From Tetrahymena elliotti 4EA (Eukaryota; Ciliophora; Oligohymenophorea; Hymenostomatida; Tetrahymenidae), in NCBI GenBank assembly GCA_000231825.2, contig JH720297.1, positions 432,857 through 496,856 of the forward strand: DNA of 64,000 nucleotides. Reading direction: 5' to 3'. Both the position numbers and the translations under genes were made by a program. The notes under the pieces are model-generated. The model did not search any database and was not told the DNA's origin. It saw nothing but the letters and a program-made list of their open reading frames with translations. Shown here in pieces: positions 12,779-24,584 of this stretch. Numbering within the stretch: position 1 is the first letter of the stretch; the number at the start of each line of letters is the position of its first letter.

Positions 12779-12852
12779 GCTCGGGTAGCTCAGTTGGTTA
12801 GAGCGTGGGTCTAATAAACCCAAGGTCGAGGGTTCAAGCCCCTCCCGGAGCA
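12779..12852 (+). tRNA. tRNA-Ile (anticodon AAU), copy 1
   Basis: This 74-base cloverleaf has D arm GCTC/GAGC, anticodon stem TGGGT/ACCCA with loop CTAATAA (AAT at 34-36), and T arm GAGGG/CCCTC. The internal promoter elements TAGCTCAGTTGG and GGTTCAAGCC are intact. There is no intron and CCA is not encoded. The acceptor stem pairs except G5-G68. A T7 run follows at once, as expected for a Pol III terminator. Confidence 0.97.
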
Positions 12853-13014
12853 TTTTTTTAATAAAAAATGCATTTATACTACTTTGATATATTTTAAGAA
12901 ACTAAATTCTAGTTTATGATTATAAAAGGCAAGTAATTATTTTTAGAAAACTATTTTTAAGAAAAGTAAAATTTTTAAAAAACAAATTTCAGAAAAGAAT
13001 AATAATATCAGATA

Positions 13015-13088
13015 GCTCGGGTAGCTCAGTTGGTTAGAGCGTGGGTCTAATAAACCCAAGGTCGAGGGTTCAATCCCCTCCCGGAGCA
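13015..13088 (+). tRNA. tRNA-Ile (AAU), copy 2, T-loop variant
   Basis: Identical to copy 1 except for one T-loop base (TTCAATC instead of TTCAAGC). It is followed by TTTTT. The flanks are unrelated to those of the other copies beyond AT-richness. Confidence 0.97.
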
Positions 13089-13250
13089 TTTTTATTATTC
13101 TAATTATATTTTTTTTGTAATTTTAAAATAGTTTAAAAATATCAGATTTTATTTTTGTTTCATAATATTTTCAACAAAAATTTTAGCTAAGAAATGTTTA
13201 AAATTAAATGTTTAATGTCAAATTAAAATAAGGTTAAAAGATTTTATTCA

Positions 13251-13324
13251 GCTCGGGTAGCTCAGTTGGTTAGAGCGTGGGTCTAATAAACCCAAGGTCG
13301 AGGGTTCAAGCCCCTCCCGGAGCA
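13251..13324 (+). tRNA. tRNA-Ile (AAU), copy 3
   Basis: Same 74-base sequence as copy 1, followed by a T7 run. It lies about 160 bp beyond the 3' end of the convergent FOP-like gene. Confidence 0.97.
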
Positions 13325-13483
13325 TTTTTTTACTTTTTAAAAGATAATATGTAGCCAAGAATATTAATTATCAAAACAATAATATAAAGAAGATACTTTT
13401 GATTAAAAATAATTTATTTTTAGAGATAAGAATAAATAAATAAATATAAATTTGAAAACAATTTTGAATAAATTTAAATTATT

Positions 13484-15344
13484 TCATCTCTTTTTCTTTT
13501 ATATAGGCTCAAAGTAATCAAATGCTTCCATAACGTCAGATTATACACTTTGATCAAAACCATAAGATTATGATGCGCCATGTATATCTTCACTTGAAGT
13601 AAACATAGGATTCTTTTTTAATCAAAAAATTATTTATGTAAAAATATACTTTAAATGAAAGAAATAATTACTCTTTGGTCTTTTTTATTTTTATAACTGT
13701 AGGGGTCTCTATTCGAATCTTAGAAATCATCAATATCTTCATCAAGATATTAATTTGATTCGTCATTTTAAAGTTTATTTTCTTTTTTAAATTATTTATA
13801 ATAAATACAAAATATCAACATTTTTTTCAATAAAATACTTTGATTTTTATTTTTGTAGCTAACTCCAACATAACCATCATCTAAATCATATGATTGTGGA
13901 TCACCCAATCCACTACTTCCAGCAAATTTATTCTTTTTAGGATCATCTTTTTTCTTTTTGTTATCATTGGTTTCTCCTAAACCATAACTATATTAATTAG
14001 ATTTTTTATTATTTCCTTTGCCATAAGCACCAAAGCCAGCCTCAGACAAATCAAAAGCATATGGATCTTCTGCTAATAATAATAAATAATACTTTGAATA
14101 AAGAAATTAAATGTTTTTAAATAATTATTTTTACAATTATTGTTATTATTATTATTATTATCATCGTCAAAATCATAATTATATGGATCTTTAGCAGGTT
14201 TTAATGGAGCATCTAAATCGTATTCATAAGGATCTTTAGCTGAATTCATGTCAAAACCATAATTTCCTGTTTATGCAAATGGATCTTTCTTTTAAGTTGT
14301 AGATGATCCTCCTAATCCAGCTATATTATATATGCTAGAAATAGCACTTATATTTTTTGTATTACCTCCCCTAATTTTATTCACAGCAGTTGGTGGTGGT
14401 TTTTTTTCTTCAACAGCAGGAGCAGGCTATGGTTTTTTCTTATTTTTATTCTTTTTTGCTTCTTCTTCCTCTTATTCTTTTTTAATTTTATCTAATCTTT
14501 CTTATTCTTCTTTTTATTTTCTCTCATTTTCTTCTCTTTCAATTCTATCAATACTATCGTCTTTGTCTTCAACCCAATTATCTTTTTTAACTTCGTATTT
14601 ATCTAAACTTTAATCATAGCTGTTTCTGCTCTCCTCAATATTATCCTTTTCCTTTTCTTTTGTGTTGTATGCTTTATATAAGGTATTCGTTAACAAGATC
14701 ATCAAAAAAATTAACAAATTTTACTATCAATATTATAGCTTGCAGAAAAGTTATTTAAATTTGTGTTTGAATAATCTAATCCATTTTTAGGTGAATTCAT
14801 AGCAACTAATCCATTTTCAAGAACATGTACATAATCAGTTAATATATTTAAAAATAATGGTTTGCTCGAATCAGGAGTCTTTCTAAAATTAATATCATTT
14901 TCTAACTACTTTCTTTGCACCTTTTAAGTCATTGCAACTTCCTTTTTAAATACATCTAGAGTAAAATCCAATCTAAAAAAATCTAAGAATTCATAAATCA
15001 ATTCTAGGCAAGTTTATCCTATTAGATAATAATTTATATATTAGAAATAAGCTTTTGTGAAATTTGCTAAAAGTACCATATTCCATGCTTTTTAAATTTT
15101 GTAGTTGTGGATGCTCCCATTAAAAACCAGCACTGTCCTTAATCCCCTTAGATTAATTATCAATGATCTAGTTATAAATTATAAGTTAATTAATTTTCTA
15201 TTTTAACAAAATGGCTTGATATAATAATTTAAAATCTCACACTTTGAATGTTTAAAGCTTAAGTTTTGCTCTCATATGATCTAAAAAGCCATCTTTTTGC
15301 ATGTTTTGCTACACTAAAATTTTGAGCTAATCTAACGATAACAT
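13484..15344 (-). CDS. LisH/FOP-like centrosomal (basal-body) protein with DPY repeats
   Basis: The start at ATG 15344 gives a LisH motif (LDQLKILVQQ, MQKDGFLDHMRAKLKL). After two introns comes CLELIYEFLDFFRLDFTLDV. This matches the LVAEFLQFFNLDFTLAVF segment of FGFR1OP/FOP (CEP43), a centriole and basal-body anchoring protein. Introns fit at 15198-15242, 15019-15076, 14672-14724, 14073-14134 and 13613-13671 with matching phases. A further 57 bp in-frame intron near 13790-13850 is likely. The middle is a charged coiled coil. The C-terminal half carries a repeated motif: KDPYEYDLD, KDPYNYDFD, EDPYAFDLS, GDPQSYDLD, RDPYSYK. Length is about 510-527 aa. The family call rests on LisH plus the following helix; the repeats look lineage-specific. 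Confidence 0.75.
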
Positions 15345-15729
15345 TGATATAAAATTAATAAGTAAGTTAGTAGTTAAATTTCTTTATTATTTTTCTGTCA
15401 AGTAATTTCAAAATCTTATTTAATAAATAATTCACTGTTTGTTGCTTAGTATTTTTGCTTTATAAATGATTATTAAAAATCAAAAATCAAAGATTTTCAT
15501 CATTCATAAATAATTTAAATAATTTCTTACAAATTTTCTGATAAATATATAAAATTTGAGTTCAATTGAATTTTTTATATTTCTATATTCATTCATTAAT
15601 TAAATCAATCAATCAAATTAATCAATCAATGAATCAAATAAATAAAGATAAATTCAATTTTTTAACATTTATCAAATTATTTTACTCATTTAATTAATCT
15701 TTTTTTTGGTCGCATAAAAAAATTTAAAA
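15345..15729. repeat. Intergenic with AATC-type short repeat
   Basis: The spacer between the FOP-like gene and the inverted tRNA holds an imperfect run of AATC units at 15601-15647. No gene was seen. Confidence 0.6.
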
Positions 15730-15803
15730 TGCTCCGGGAGGGGCTTGAACCCTCGACCTTGGGTTTATTAGACCCACGCTCTAACCAACTGAGCTACCCG
15801 AGC
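15730..15803 (-). tRNA. tRNA-Ile (AAU), copy 4, inverted
   Basis: Identical to copy 1 but on the minus strand. Its 3' side on that strand reads ATTTT. It sits upstream of the FOP-like gene and in the same orientation as it. Confidence 0.97.
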
Positions 15804-16313
15804 TTACAAAAGTAGCAATTCATATATTCAATAATAGTTAACTTCAATGAAAGTTTTAAAATATTAAAAAGAACAAAATTATATTTAAATAATTTATTGA
15901 TTAACTGAATTGAGTTTTTTTTTTGACATTTAAAGTGTAATTACTTCAGATTTAGATTATTTATTAAAATATGGTTCTAATATATTATGGGCTTTAAATA
16001 AAACTTTTATAAAAGGATTTAGCAAGTGATTTAAATGTTTAATTTTTTAGATTATCTAAATGAATAAATATTATAAATATCAAAATTAAAAAAATTGTTT
16101 AAGGAAATATTGAAATAAATGAGAATCATAATGAAATTATATCTCAAGGCATCTTTTCTATTAAAATGAACTTATAAAAAATGTTGAAATCATTTAGTTT
16201 CATTATTTTAAATATTGATTATTTTTTTAAATTAATATTCTTGAGCAAAAAAACTAAATTTAAAAATCGAGAAATAATAAAAAATATATTACTTTCATCT
16301 AAAATAATAGTCA

Positions 16314-16387
16314 GCTCGGGTAGCTCAGTTGGTTAGAGCGTGGGTCTAATAAACCCAAGGTCGAGGGTTCAAGCCCCTCCCGGAGCA
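16314..16387 (+). tRNA. tRNA-Ile (AAU), copy 5
   Basis: Identical to copy 1, with a T7 run after the discriminator A. It is the last copy of the cluster in this window. Confidence 0.97.
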
Positions 16388-16945
16388 TTTTTTTACTGAA
16401 AAAAATTTATCACATAAATTTTAACAAATTTTTATTAACTAAATTTGATTCTGAAAAGCAAATCAGTGGAGTTGGGTTATAACAGAATGTAAGCTTTAAG
16501 TATTATTGTTGAAGATTAAATATTTTATTGATAAAAAAATTAATCTTAGATAATGTTAATTTTTAAATTGATTTGTAAAAATGTTACAAAATGAGAAAGA
16601 ATGAAAATAGATGAAAAAAATGAATGTTAATAATTGAATTAACTAATGAATATTTTAATGGTAAGTAAATATAAATTATATAATTTTATTTTAAATAAAG
16701 TAAATACAATAATAATTATATTGAAGATAGATTTATTTATTGAATTGTTTATTATTTAGTTAGTTAGTTGTAAGCTATTGTAATTATTCCATAAGTTTTA
16801 ACTCTAAGTAATACAAAATAAGCTTTGATTACTTTTAGCATTGCTTAATAGCTTTAAAGTTCTTAATCTTCTTCAAATATTATTTTATAGAATTTGAAAA
16901 ATTTATTTATTACAATATAAAGTTAATTAAAAAACAAAATAAGGC
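16388..16945. other. AT-rich spacer
   Basis: No convincing coding frame or RNA was seen between the last tRNA and the 3' end of the large sensor gene. Confidence 0.6.
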
Positions 16946-19900
16946 TCACTCATTTTTGGCATACTGTTATTTTGCTGGCTGAGATTAATTCTACTCATTT
17001 TATGAAATAGAAGCTGTATTGCTTACAGTATTAGTCAATGAGTTCTAAGAAATTATATTATTGGTCTATTTGTTAATAGGCTTTTGCTGGAGCTAGAAAT
17101 TATTTTCATTATCTAAAGTAAATTTTTAGAAATGATGTTTCTAATTTATGTTTGATTAGTTTACGCTTCTATTCATGTTCATACTTGCTTGTTTATCAAA
17201 TTTGGGAGGAGAGAAATTTTTATCTTAGGTTAATTATTGATAAGGTAAATTAGATCTTTAAGAATAAGATTACATTTACTCCATTTCTTTTACTTGCTTA
17301 TTCGATTATTATTATAATTTATTATCTAATGAGAAATTAGAATTGTTTACTCCATTGTATTTAGCTACTTATGGTCCTACAGTTGGAGTTTCTTAAGGAT
17401 TTGAATGATCAGTTTACATTTTTTATAAATTTAGTTGCAAAGGCTGCATAGTCTTGCTATGTTGGAAAGTTGTGCCACTATTAGAATAAGGACTTTCTTA
17501 TTTCAAAGACTTGTGCTTTTAATAAAGTTACTGCTACGATCCAACAGCTGTTGGAACATTTAAATTATTTGGTTATGTAATATTCTTTGTTAAAGAATTT
17601 AAAGAATGGAAATCGGCTGAGTTATGATTACCTCCTAGTTGTAGTTGATTTTATTAATGGTGTATTTACTTTTAATGACTTTCAAGCTATTTATCATCAA
17701 TTAGAGCGAAATTGTGAGGTTTATTTTCCACAGTGTAAATAGTCTTAAAGGTTTTATTATCGATAGTGTTTGCTATTTATCTAATAGTGTTAACAGCTTT
17801 GTTATTCATTAAATTTCTTAAATCAAGTATTTCTTCATATTTCTCACAATTCGTTATGAAATTACCTTCTAAATGCTATAATTCTAAATTTGTGTACAGA
17901 CAAAAGACTATTTTATTTGGACAAATTTAGATTTTTTTATTTGGTCCTAAAAGTTTTATTATTTCATTTGTTGCTATCATTTGGATAGATTCATTGCTAA
18001 AAGGATCAAACTTCATGTTATCTCCTTCCATTTAGATTTCTATAGCAATAACATCTGACTTTGACTTATGATCTTCTTCTCCACTTTTTTTATTTTTTCT
18101 TGATGAAGTGTATTTTTCTTAGATATTATATTTCATACTTTCAAATTCTTCATTGGCAATCTAAGTTAGATGAATGGTTTTATTATTCTATCCAGCTGTA
18201 CTAATTCTTTTAGATAGATGCATCTTTGTATTATTATGTTCAATACTTTTATTTGAAGCCTTACGTAAAACTATGCTACTATTATTGCTATTAGCTCTAT
18301 TGTATTGATTTCCAACTTTTTTGAGACTACTCTTCTTCTTATATTATTGCTATTGATTTTCAACTAATTTCACATTTTTTGATGATAAGTTATTTAATAT
18401 ATTTTAGGATCTCATCATATCTTCATCTATAGGAGTTGAATATACTTAGTTTTGGTGATAAATGAGACCAGAATCTTATTCTTCATGCTATATTCCTCCA
18501 CCTAAATTTTAGCCTTTATTCACATTAGGATGAAGGTGCTATTAAGTAGGATATGCTTGATAACTTTTACTAAACTAGCTTTTTGCAGTAAATCTTACAT
18601 ATGAAGATTAGTATTCGTTTGTGGGTGATTCACAAATATTGCTGGGAATTTTATTCTATATATTATTTTGAGACATATTGTAATTTGAAGGTGAGCTTAT
18701 TATTGGTGGAGATTGCACATCGAATACTTTACTCTAAGAGTAGGGTCTTAAATTAATAGCTGATTCATTTGCACCATAATTTTGATTATAATGTTTCTAG
18801 CTAACTAAATTAGCAAAAATCTATTCTTAGTCAATGATAGAATTTTAGTTGCTATTTTCATCTTTGCGAATATTCTTGTTTTTAAAAAAGATTATTGGCT
18901 TTTACTTATTTTGAGGCAGGGAATGTGAATCTTTGACCCTACTTTCTAGTTTTGCAGAAGAAGATATTTATTAGCTATATTAATTATCCTTCCCTAAGCT
19001 TTAGTTATTGAAAGATCTCTACATTAGGAATGGAAGTTATTATTATGCATTTTATAAGGTTGTGCTATTAAATTATGCAGCTAAGCTACTAGTATTTGCA
19101 TATTGTTAATTATTATTACTATAATTTCTGCTGCTAGAAAAAAAATTATTTTATCTATTTTATAAATTATAATTTGTGTTCTCAATTAGTTAATTCTTAT
19201 TATTGATATTATTTAAGTTTCCACCTTAAAACTTTAAATATTAATTATAAATTACAGATTAATTTTGGCCTTTATTACCATTACTTTCTTACCAAGGTTT
19301 GAAATTTTTATTACTACGGTTATCACCTAGCTCTTTAAGCTTCATTTCATTTTTATGATATTATAAATTATTCATCACAACATCATCAACATTTTCATTT
19401 ATATTTTATTCACAATAGTTCTCACTAAAGATTTCATCATCTAAAGAGGAGCTATGATAATTATTATCAGACCTTTGTGGTAATTGTACAATATTGAATT
19501 TTGAATTCTACTTTTTTTAGTTTATTTTACTTGATAGATTATTATCGTTTTCATCATCAATTTCTCCATCAAGTACCACCTCCTCATGTATTGTTGGATC
19601 ATATAATTTTCTTTTTTATTTGTGCTGTTAGTTAGTACAGGAAATATTTGGATTGCTTTCTTAATTAGCTTAAGTATTATTTTGAGTTATCATAAACATG
19701 TTGCTCTACTGCATATTATTTGTAGGTGTTACATCATTTATATTTGTTTTTTGTTGAGTGATATCAATGAGATCATCATCTCCATTTAAATTTGTATTTA
19801 ATTACATTTTAGGAATTGTACTCATATTATTGCTAGGTATCTATCCCAATGTAATTAGATTAGATGTATCTCTATCAATTTGAGAAACATCTTGCTTTTC

Positions 19901-22900
19901 ATCAACTGTAAGGTTATTCCCTGTAAAAGTTCCACCCGCACTACTTCTAATTAAAAGAAGCTGATTATTATCTTCTTTTGCATTTGAAATTTTACTACTA
20001 CTGTTCGATGCTTGTTGAACAGCATGGTTAGAATTTTAACCATTATTAAATTCATTCATTTAATCTTCTGTTTTCTTTTCAGATAATCTCTTCATATAAC
20101 CTACTTTACTTTGTCGACCACTATGATGATTTGGCTATTATGCTTAAGGTGTTGGTTCTACTTCTTAGTAGTTACATGATCTATCAGAAGGGTTAATATC
20201 ATGGATTAAATTTACTTAGTTATTATTACCATGAAGGTTATTGTTATTGTTGTTATTATTATTATTATTATTATTNNNNNNNNNNNNNNNNNNNNNNNNN
20301 NNNNNNNNNNNNNNNNNNNNNNNNNNNNNNNNNNNNNNNNNNNNNNNNNNNNNNNNNNNNNNNNNNNNNNNNNNNTTATTATTATTATTATTATTATTAC
20401 TCTAATTACTGTTTAAGTAATGTATAACACTATTTTCTTTCTTTTTATTGCTATATTCTGTTTAATTATCCAAACCTCTATTAGATAAATGTTTTGATGT
20501 ATTATTGAGGTTGTTATTATTGTAAAAATTGATAAATTTGGCAGTGTCAGGATTATGCGATGCTGCTTTTGAAATTGATTAATTCATTTTTGTCATCTCA
20601 TATTCTTCCATATCCATAACAATAAATTTAATCTAATCAGTTTTTTTTAGGAAATTCAAAATGTTGAAAATAACTTAAATGAGTCTTCTATCATCTGATT
20701 TAATGACTTAATGTTTGGATTTATAAATCAGAATGGGTTTACTGTTAAAGTAAAATGTATTTAAAATAAGCTCACTAATTTAAAACTCTGATATTTTTAA
20801 TGGTAATGGTCTAGCTTCTTTATGACGATAGCAATCGCTATAATTACTTACTTGAATTAATGATTTTAAAGCTATAAGCTTCGCATTATGACATATTTCT
20901 ACTAAACTCTTATTATACTTTAAAATTTAATCATACCGTCTTCTGTCATCATCATTTAGGATTTCATCTTGGCTTAAAATTTCCTTTTCTTCAGAATTGT
21001 TCAATTCATACTCCTCAACTGGTGGAATCATTTATTCAGAAACTATTTTTTTAGTTACAATAACATGATTTTCATGCGAATCCATCTAATTTTCTTATAG
21101 CTAGCTTAAATCTTCATGTTAAATTGTTTAGTCTTTTTCGTTTATCTAGTTTTATTTACTTTGAAGGTCATTTCCAGTAGGAGGAGCTAATACATCCTAT
21201 GTACTGGGTAATCCTTTTGTAGAGGGAGCTAGCTTTGATATTTACTATACACTTGAGATATTTTAATTGCTTTAGTTATTATGACTAAAAGTGTTTGAAT
21301 GAGCTTTAACATTCAGATTGAATGGTTTATTTTAATTATTTGGAACAGAATGATAAATATTATTAGTTATTTAGATATTATTTGTGATGTTGTTGATAAT
21401 TTTTACACTACCATTGTTGCATATATTATTTTAATTAATGTTTGGAATGTTTTAATCTGCATTTTGTTGCTTAAAGTTATTATTTTAGCCAGAGTGAGTT
21501 AAAGGTGTGTGAATTTTATTATTGTTTGGTATTTAATTATGATATTATGAATAATGACTTAAATTTGAATTACTCTTAAAAGCTATTATTTAGTTTTATT
21601 TATTTGTATTTGGGACTAAATTATTGTTGCTCTGCTAAGATATCACATCTAGAGTACTTCTCTTTTGAGCTAATATTTCAGGAATTTATGCTTTGTGGTT
21701 GTGAACTTTTACAGGGCTTTCAGGAGAGTTTCCTCTTAACATTTATCTATGATTAATTTATATAGAAGGAGGTGCTAAGAAATTATGATTTACTTAATCA
21801 TTACCCCTAAAAGTATTATTGGCATAAATCTATTCATTAGTTTCTTCATTAAGTTTATTTGGTAACTTATGATGTTAGGAGGAATTGGGAGGAGAAATAT
21901 TATTATCATCGTCTTAGAATGGTTAATTAGTATTATGATACTCTTTTGATTATATTGATATATCCATTTTCTTGCCATACTTAAGCTGTCTGTTTATCTC
22001 TACTAAGGATTTTGATGTTATATCTTATGATTCTGCAAAATTTAATACATTTGAACCTCTCTGACTTACTTATCCAACATTTTCCTAGCTATTAATTTCT
22101 TAATTTTCATATTGCAAAGAGTGAGAGGAATAGTTATATTTGAGATGATCATTCAGGAATTTAATTTAATCTTTCAATTAGACTGAGAAAAACTCTAAAA
22201 TATTTGTAATGAAATGACCTTTTTCAAGAATGATTTCTTTTAAGTTTTTAAAATCATTTTTATTTATCTCTTCTATACAAAGAATGAGAAGTGGAGATTT
22301 ATCTCCAGAAGGGCCACCTTTGTACTTGAAAACACTAACTTTGTATTCTCTTTCTAAATCTTTAGTGATTATGCTACAATTGAGATAGTCAACATCAATA
22401 CTTTTGGAAGGTGTTTCATCTAAAAAATTATAATAATTGCCTATATTTTCCATGCTTAGAGCTATGTTTTGTGCATATGCATCAATATCATTACCCTTAT
22501 TAGTTGTTAAATCATCTGAATAAGCTTTTAGCCTCTTTGGTTTTAAACAACTAATTCTATGGTATGCAGATTTACAAATATTGATAATCAATTACAAGTA
22601 GTAATTACTCTTTCTAAGACTTTAACCTCTAAGCTTTAAATCTCCTATACCGCCACCTCCTCCCATTCTTCCATCAAATCTACCACCTGGGTCGGCATTA
22701 ATTTAAAAACCAGAGTATATAGAATTATTTTAAACTAGTCTTCTATTTGCGGCTGCTTATGCTGCTGCTGCTTGCATTGCTTACATAACTTCGTTTTATG
22801 GTGATTCAATTTATTATAATGAATTTTTTTTCACCTAGCTACTACGAAGATTGTTTGTAGTATTTTCTTATTGCATTTTGAAATGATGAGCTAATAAGTA

Positions 22901-24584
22901 CTCTCTTAAGTTCTTTAAATCTTTCTTGAAAGTAAGATTTTCAAAAATACGTGAATTGAAAACACATTTACCTATGTTAAGTTTTGCATTAATTAAGAAA
23001 TTGACAAAATTTTTTGGTTTCACATCAAACAGTGTCTAAGCTGTTTTGTTGCAAGAGAAAAGGGTGAGTTGATTATTATTATTTAGCTGTGAGACAATGA
23101 ATGCTTGATTGACAATATGTTTTGAAGTATTCCTCCAAACCATATCATCCATTTATTTGATAAAGTTTACGCGGTCAACACGTTCGTTTTTATAATCAAA
23201 ATAGATCATCATAGATCCAGAAAGCATAAAAAAGATAATTTGGAGACTCCTAGCACAGCGCTCATCTTAATCTAAAGAAGTGTTTGACTCTTCCATCTCA
23301 TATTCATTAGAAAAATAGGTATTAAAAACTACTAATGTTAACCCACGGTTGAAAATTGTAAGGATTGTGTTGAGTAAAAAACTCGAAGTACGTAGGCATC
23401 ATATCAGCATTAATATTAAAAACTCACCCATTGCGAAAGCTTAAGCAAAAATAGGGCGAACTGCATGATTAACAGCCAATAATTGAGTTATTATGCTATG
23501 ATTAATACTCATAAAGATAAGTATTTTATTAGTATGCATTGGCTTTCTAAATGTAAAATAAATAAATATTAAGCAAAGGAACAATTAAAATAATATAAGG
23601 CATAGCTAAGCAACATGCGTATTACCAGAATACTTTTCATTTAGTGAATAATATGATATTGTCAACACACTTATCATTATCAAATATATGATACTGTTAG
23701 ATTTAAAGTGCTTATAAGTTTTTTGAAGATGATATTAATCTTCGCTATATTGCTCCTCAAATTGCAGGAGTTTTGAAAGACCCACCTGCTTTGTTTCCAT
23801 TTTAAATTCTTTTCTATCTCGATAAGACTTTCTAGCTTGTAAAATCAATCAGATTATTCTTTTTGTATTTCTTTATGGTTTTACTTTAATAATCTTTACT
23901 TGTTTAGAAACGATTTGTTGTCTCAGATATAATTAACTGACTTTCCCTTCCTATATATTTCAAATATAAAAGCGCTTTATTTTCACTAAAAAATCTAATT
24001 TCCAAATGGGAATTATTCTGCCTCTCTAAGAGTCAGAGTGATAACCAACCTATATAAATTGCTAATAAAAATAATTTAATTTTATTCTGATATCAGTAAG
24101 AAAAGAGGTTAAGTTTTTATGAATTTTGTGCTTAGATTAGCTTCTATTTCTCCTAAAAATTATTTTTTTATCTTTTATATCTACTTAAATACCCAAAAAT
24201 TTACTTTGTTTAAAAGTTAGATGGAGTTTTTATGATTATCCTAGTATCCCTCTAAACTGATCTTTGAAAGGCTAGCTTTTGTTGTATGTATCAATAAGAA
24301 CTAAGTATTTCTTTGATTAATAATGCAAATAATTATTTTCTGTGATTAACTCTTATTAAAAAAAGTTTTGCTGCAATTTTTTACCTTGCTTTTGTATTTG
24401 TTTTAGGAATTAAAAGAATATATGTAATCTATAAATTTTTTATAATCTTATTTATTCAATTGTCAATCTCTGAAATTTACTTTTCTTTTAATTTAATTAT
24501 TTTTTTGTTTGTTTGCTTGCTTGCTTGCTTTTTTTGATTGATTGCTTGTTTTTTTGTTTGTTCTTTTGCTTCGGCTTTCTTCAT
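16946..24584 (-). CDS. Large sensor-like membrane protein, degenerate histidine-kinase type
   Basis: The reading runs from ATG 24584 through exons 24481-24584, 24205-24428, 24050-24152, 23900-24021, 23428-23835 and 16946-23328. Phases agree and give about 2447 residues with the N-run counted as 100. The 28 bp third intron is uncertain. The N-terminal part has FRGILGQSQKLHLTFKQREI and hydrophobic segments (IIYLIMISVLTISYY, LILFQLFLCLIFIYF, SLQIIFFMLSGSMMIYF). A PAS-like stretch follows (VNQAFIVSQ...LTLFSCNKTAQTLF). Near 20670, DDRRLIQVIFNILNFLKK resembles the N-box helix of a HATPase domain, but the G boxes were not found. The rest is poly-Asn/Gln/Ser. A PAS/histidine-kinase-like sensor is inference; catalysis looks doubtful. 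Confidence 0.65.
20276..20375. other. 100-N assembly gap inside an ATT microsatellite
   Basis: Exactly 100 N are flanked by (ATT)n on both sides. On the minus strand these are AAT codons in frame on both flanks, so the gap sits inside a poly-Asn tract of unknown length. The frame is preserved if the true gap is a multiple-of-three difference from 100. Confidence 0.95.
24498..24563. repeat. TTTG/TTGC tetranucleotide repeat, probably coding
   Basis: Tandem TTTG, TTGC and TGAT units. On the minus strand they fall in the first exon of the sensor gene and encode a Lys/Gln/Ala/Ser run. Confidence 0.6.

Noticed and set aside
14332..14613. Plus-strand ORF of Ser/Leu/Phe-rich composition
   Set aside because: It is the reverse strand of the coiled-coil part of the FOP-like gene, not a gene.
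12779..16387. Suppressor tRNA-Gln reading UAA/UAG
   Set aside because: The anticodon loop CTAATAA places AAT at 34-36, so these are tRNA-Ile.
22178..22591. Minus-strand 137-aa ORF as a separate gene
   Set aside because: It is an internal piece of the large sensor gene, bounded only because TAA/TAG were read as stops.
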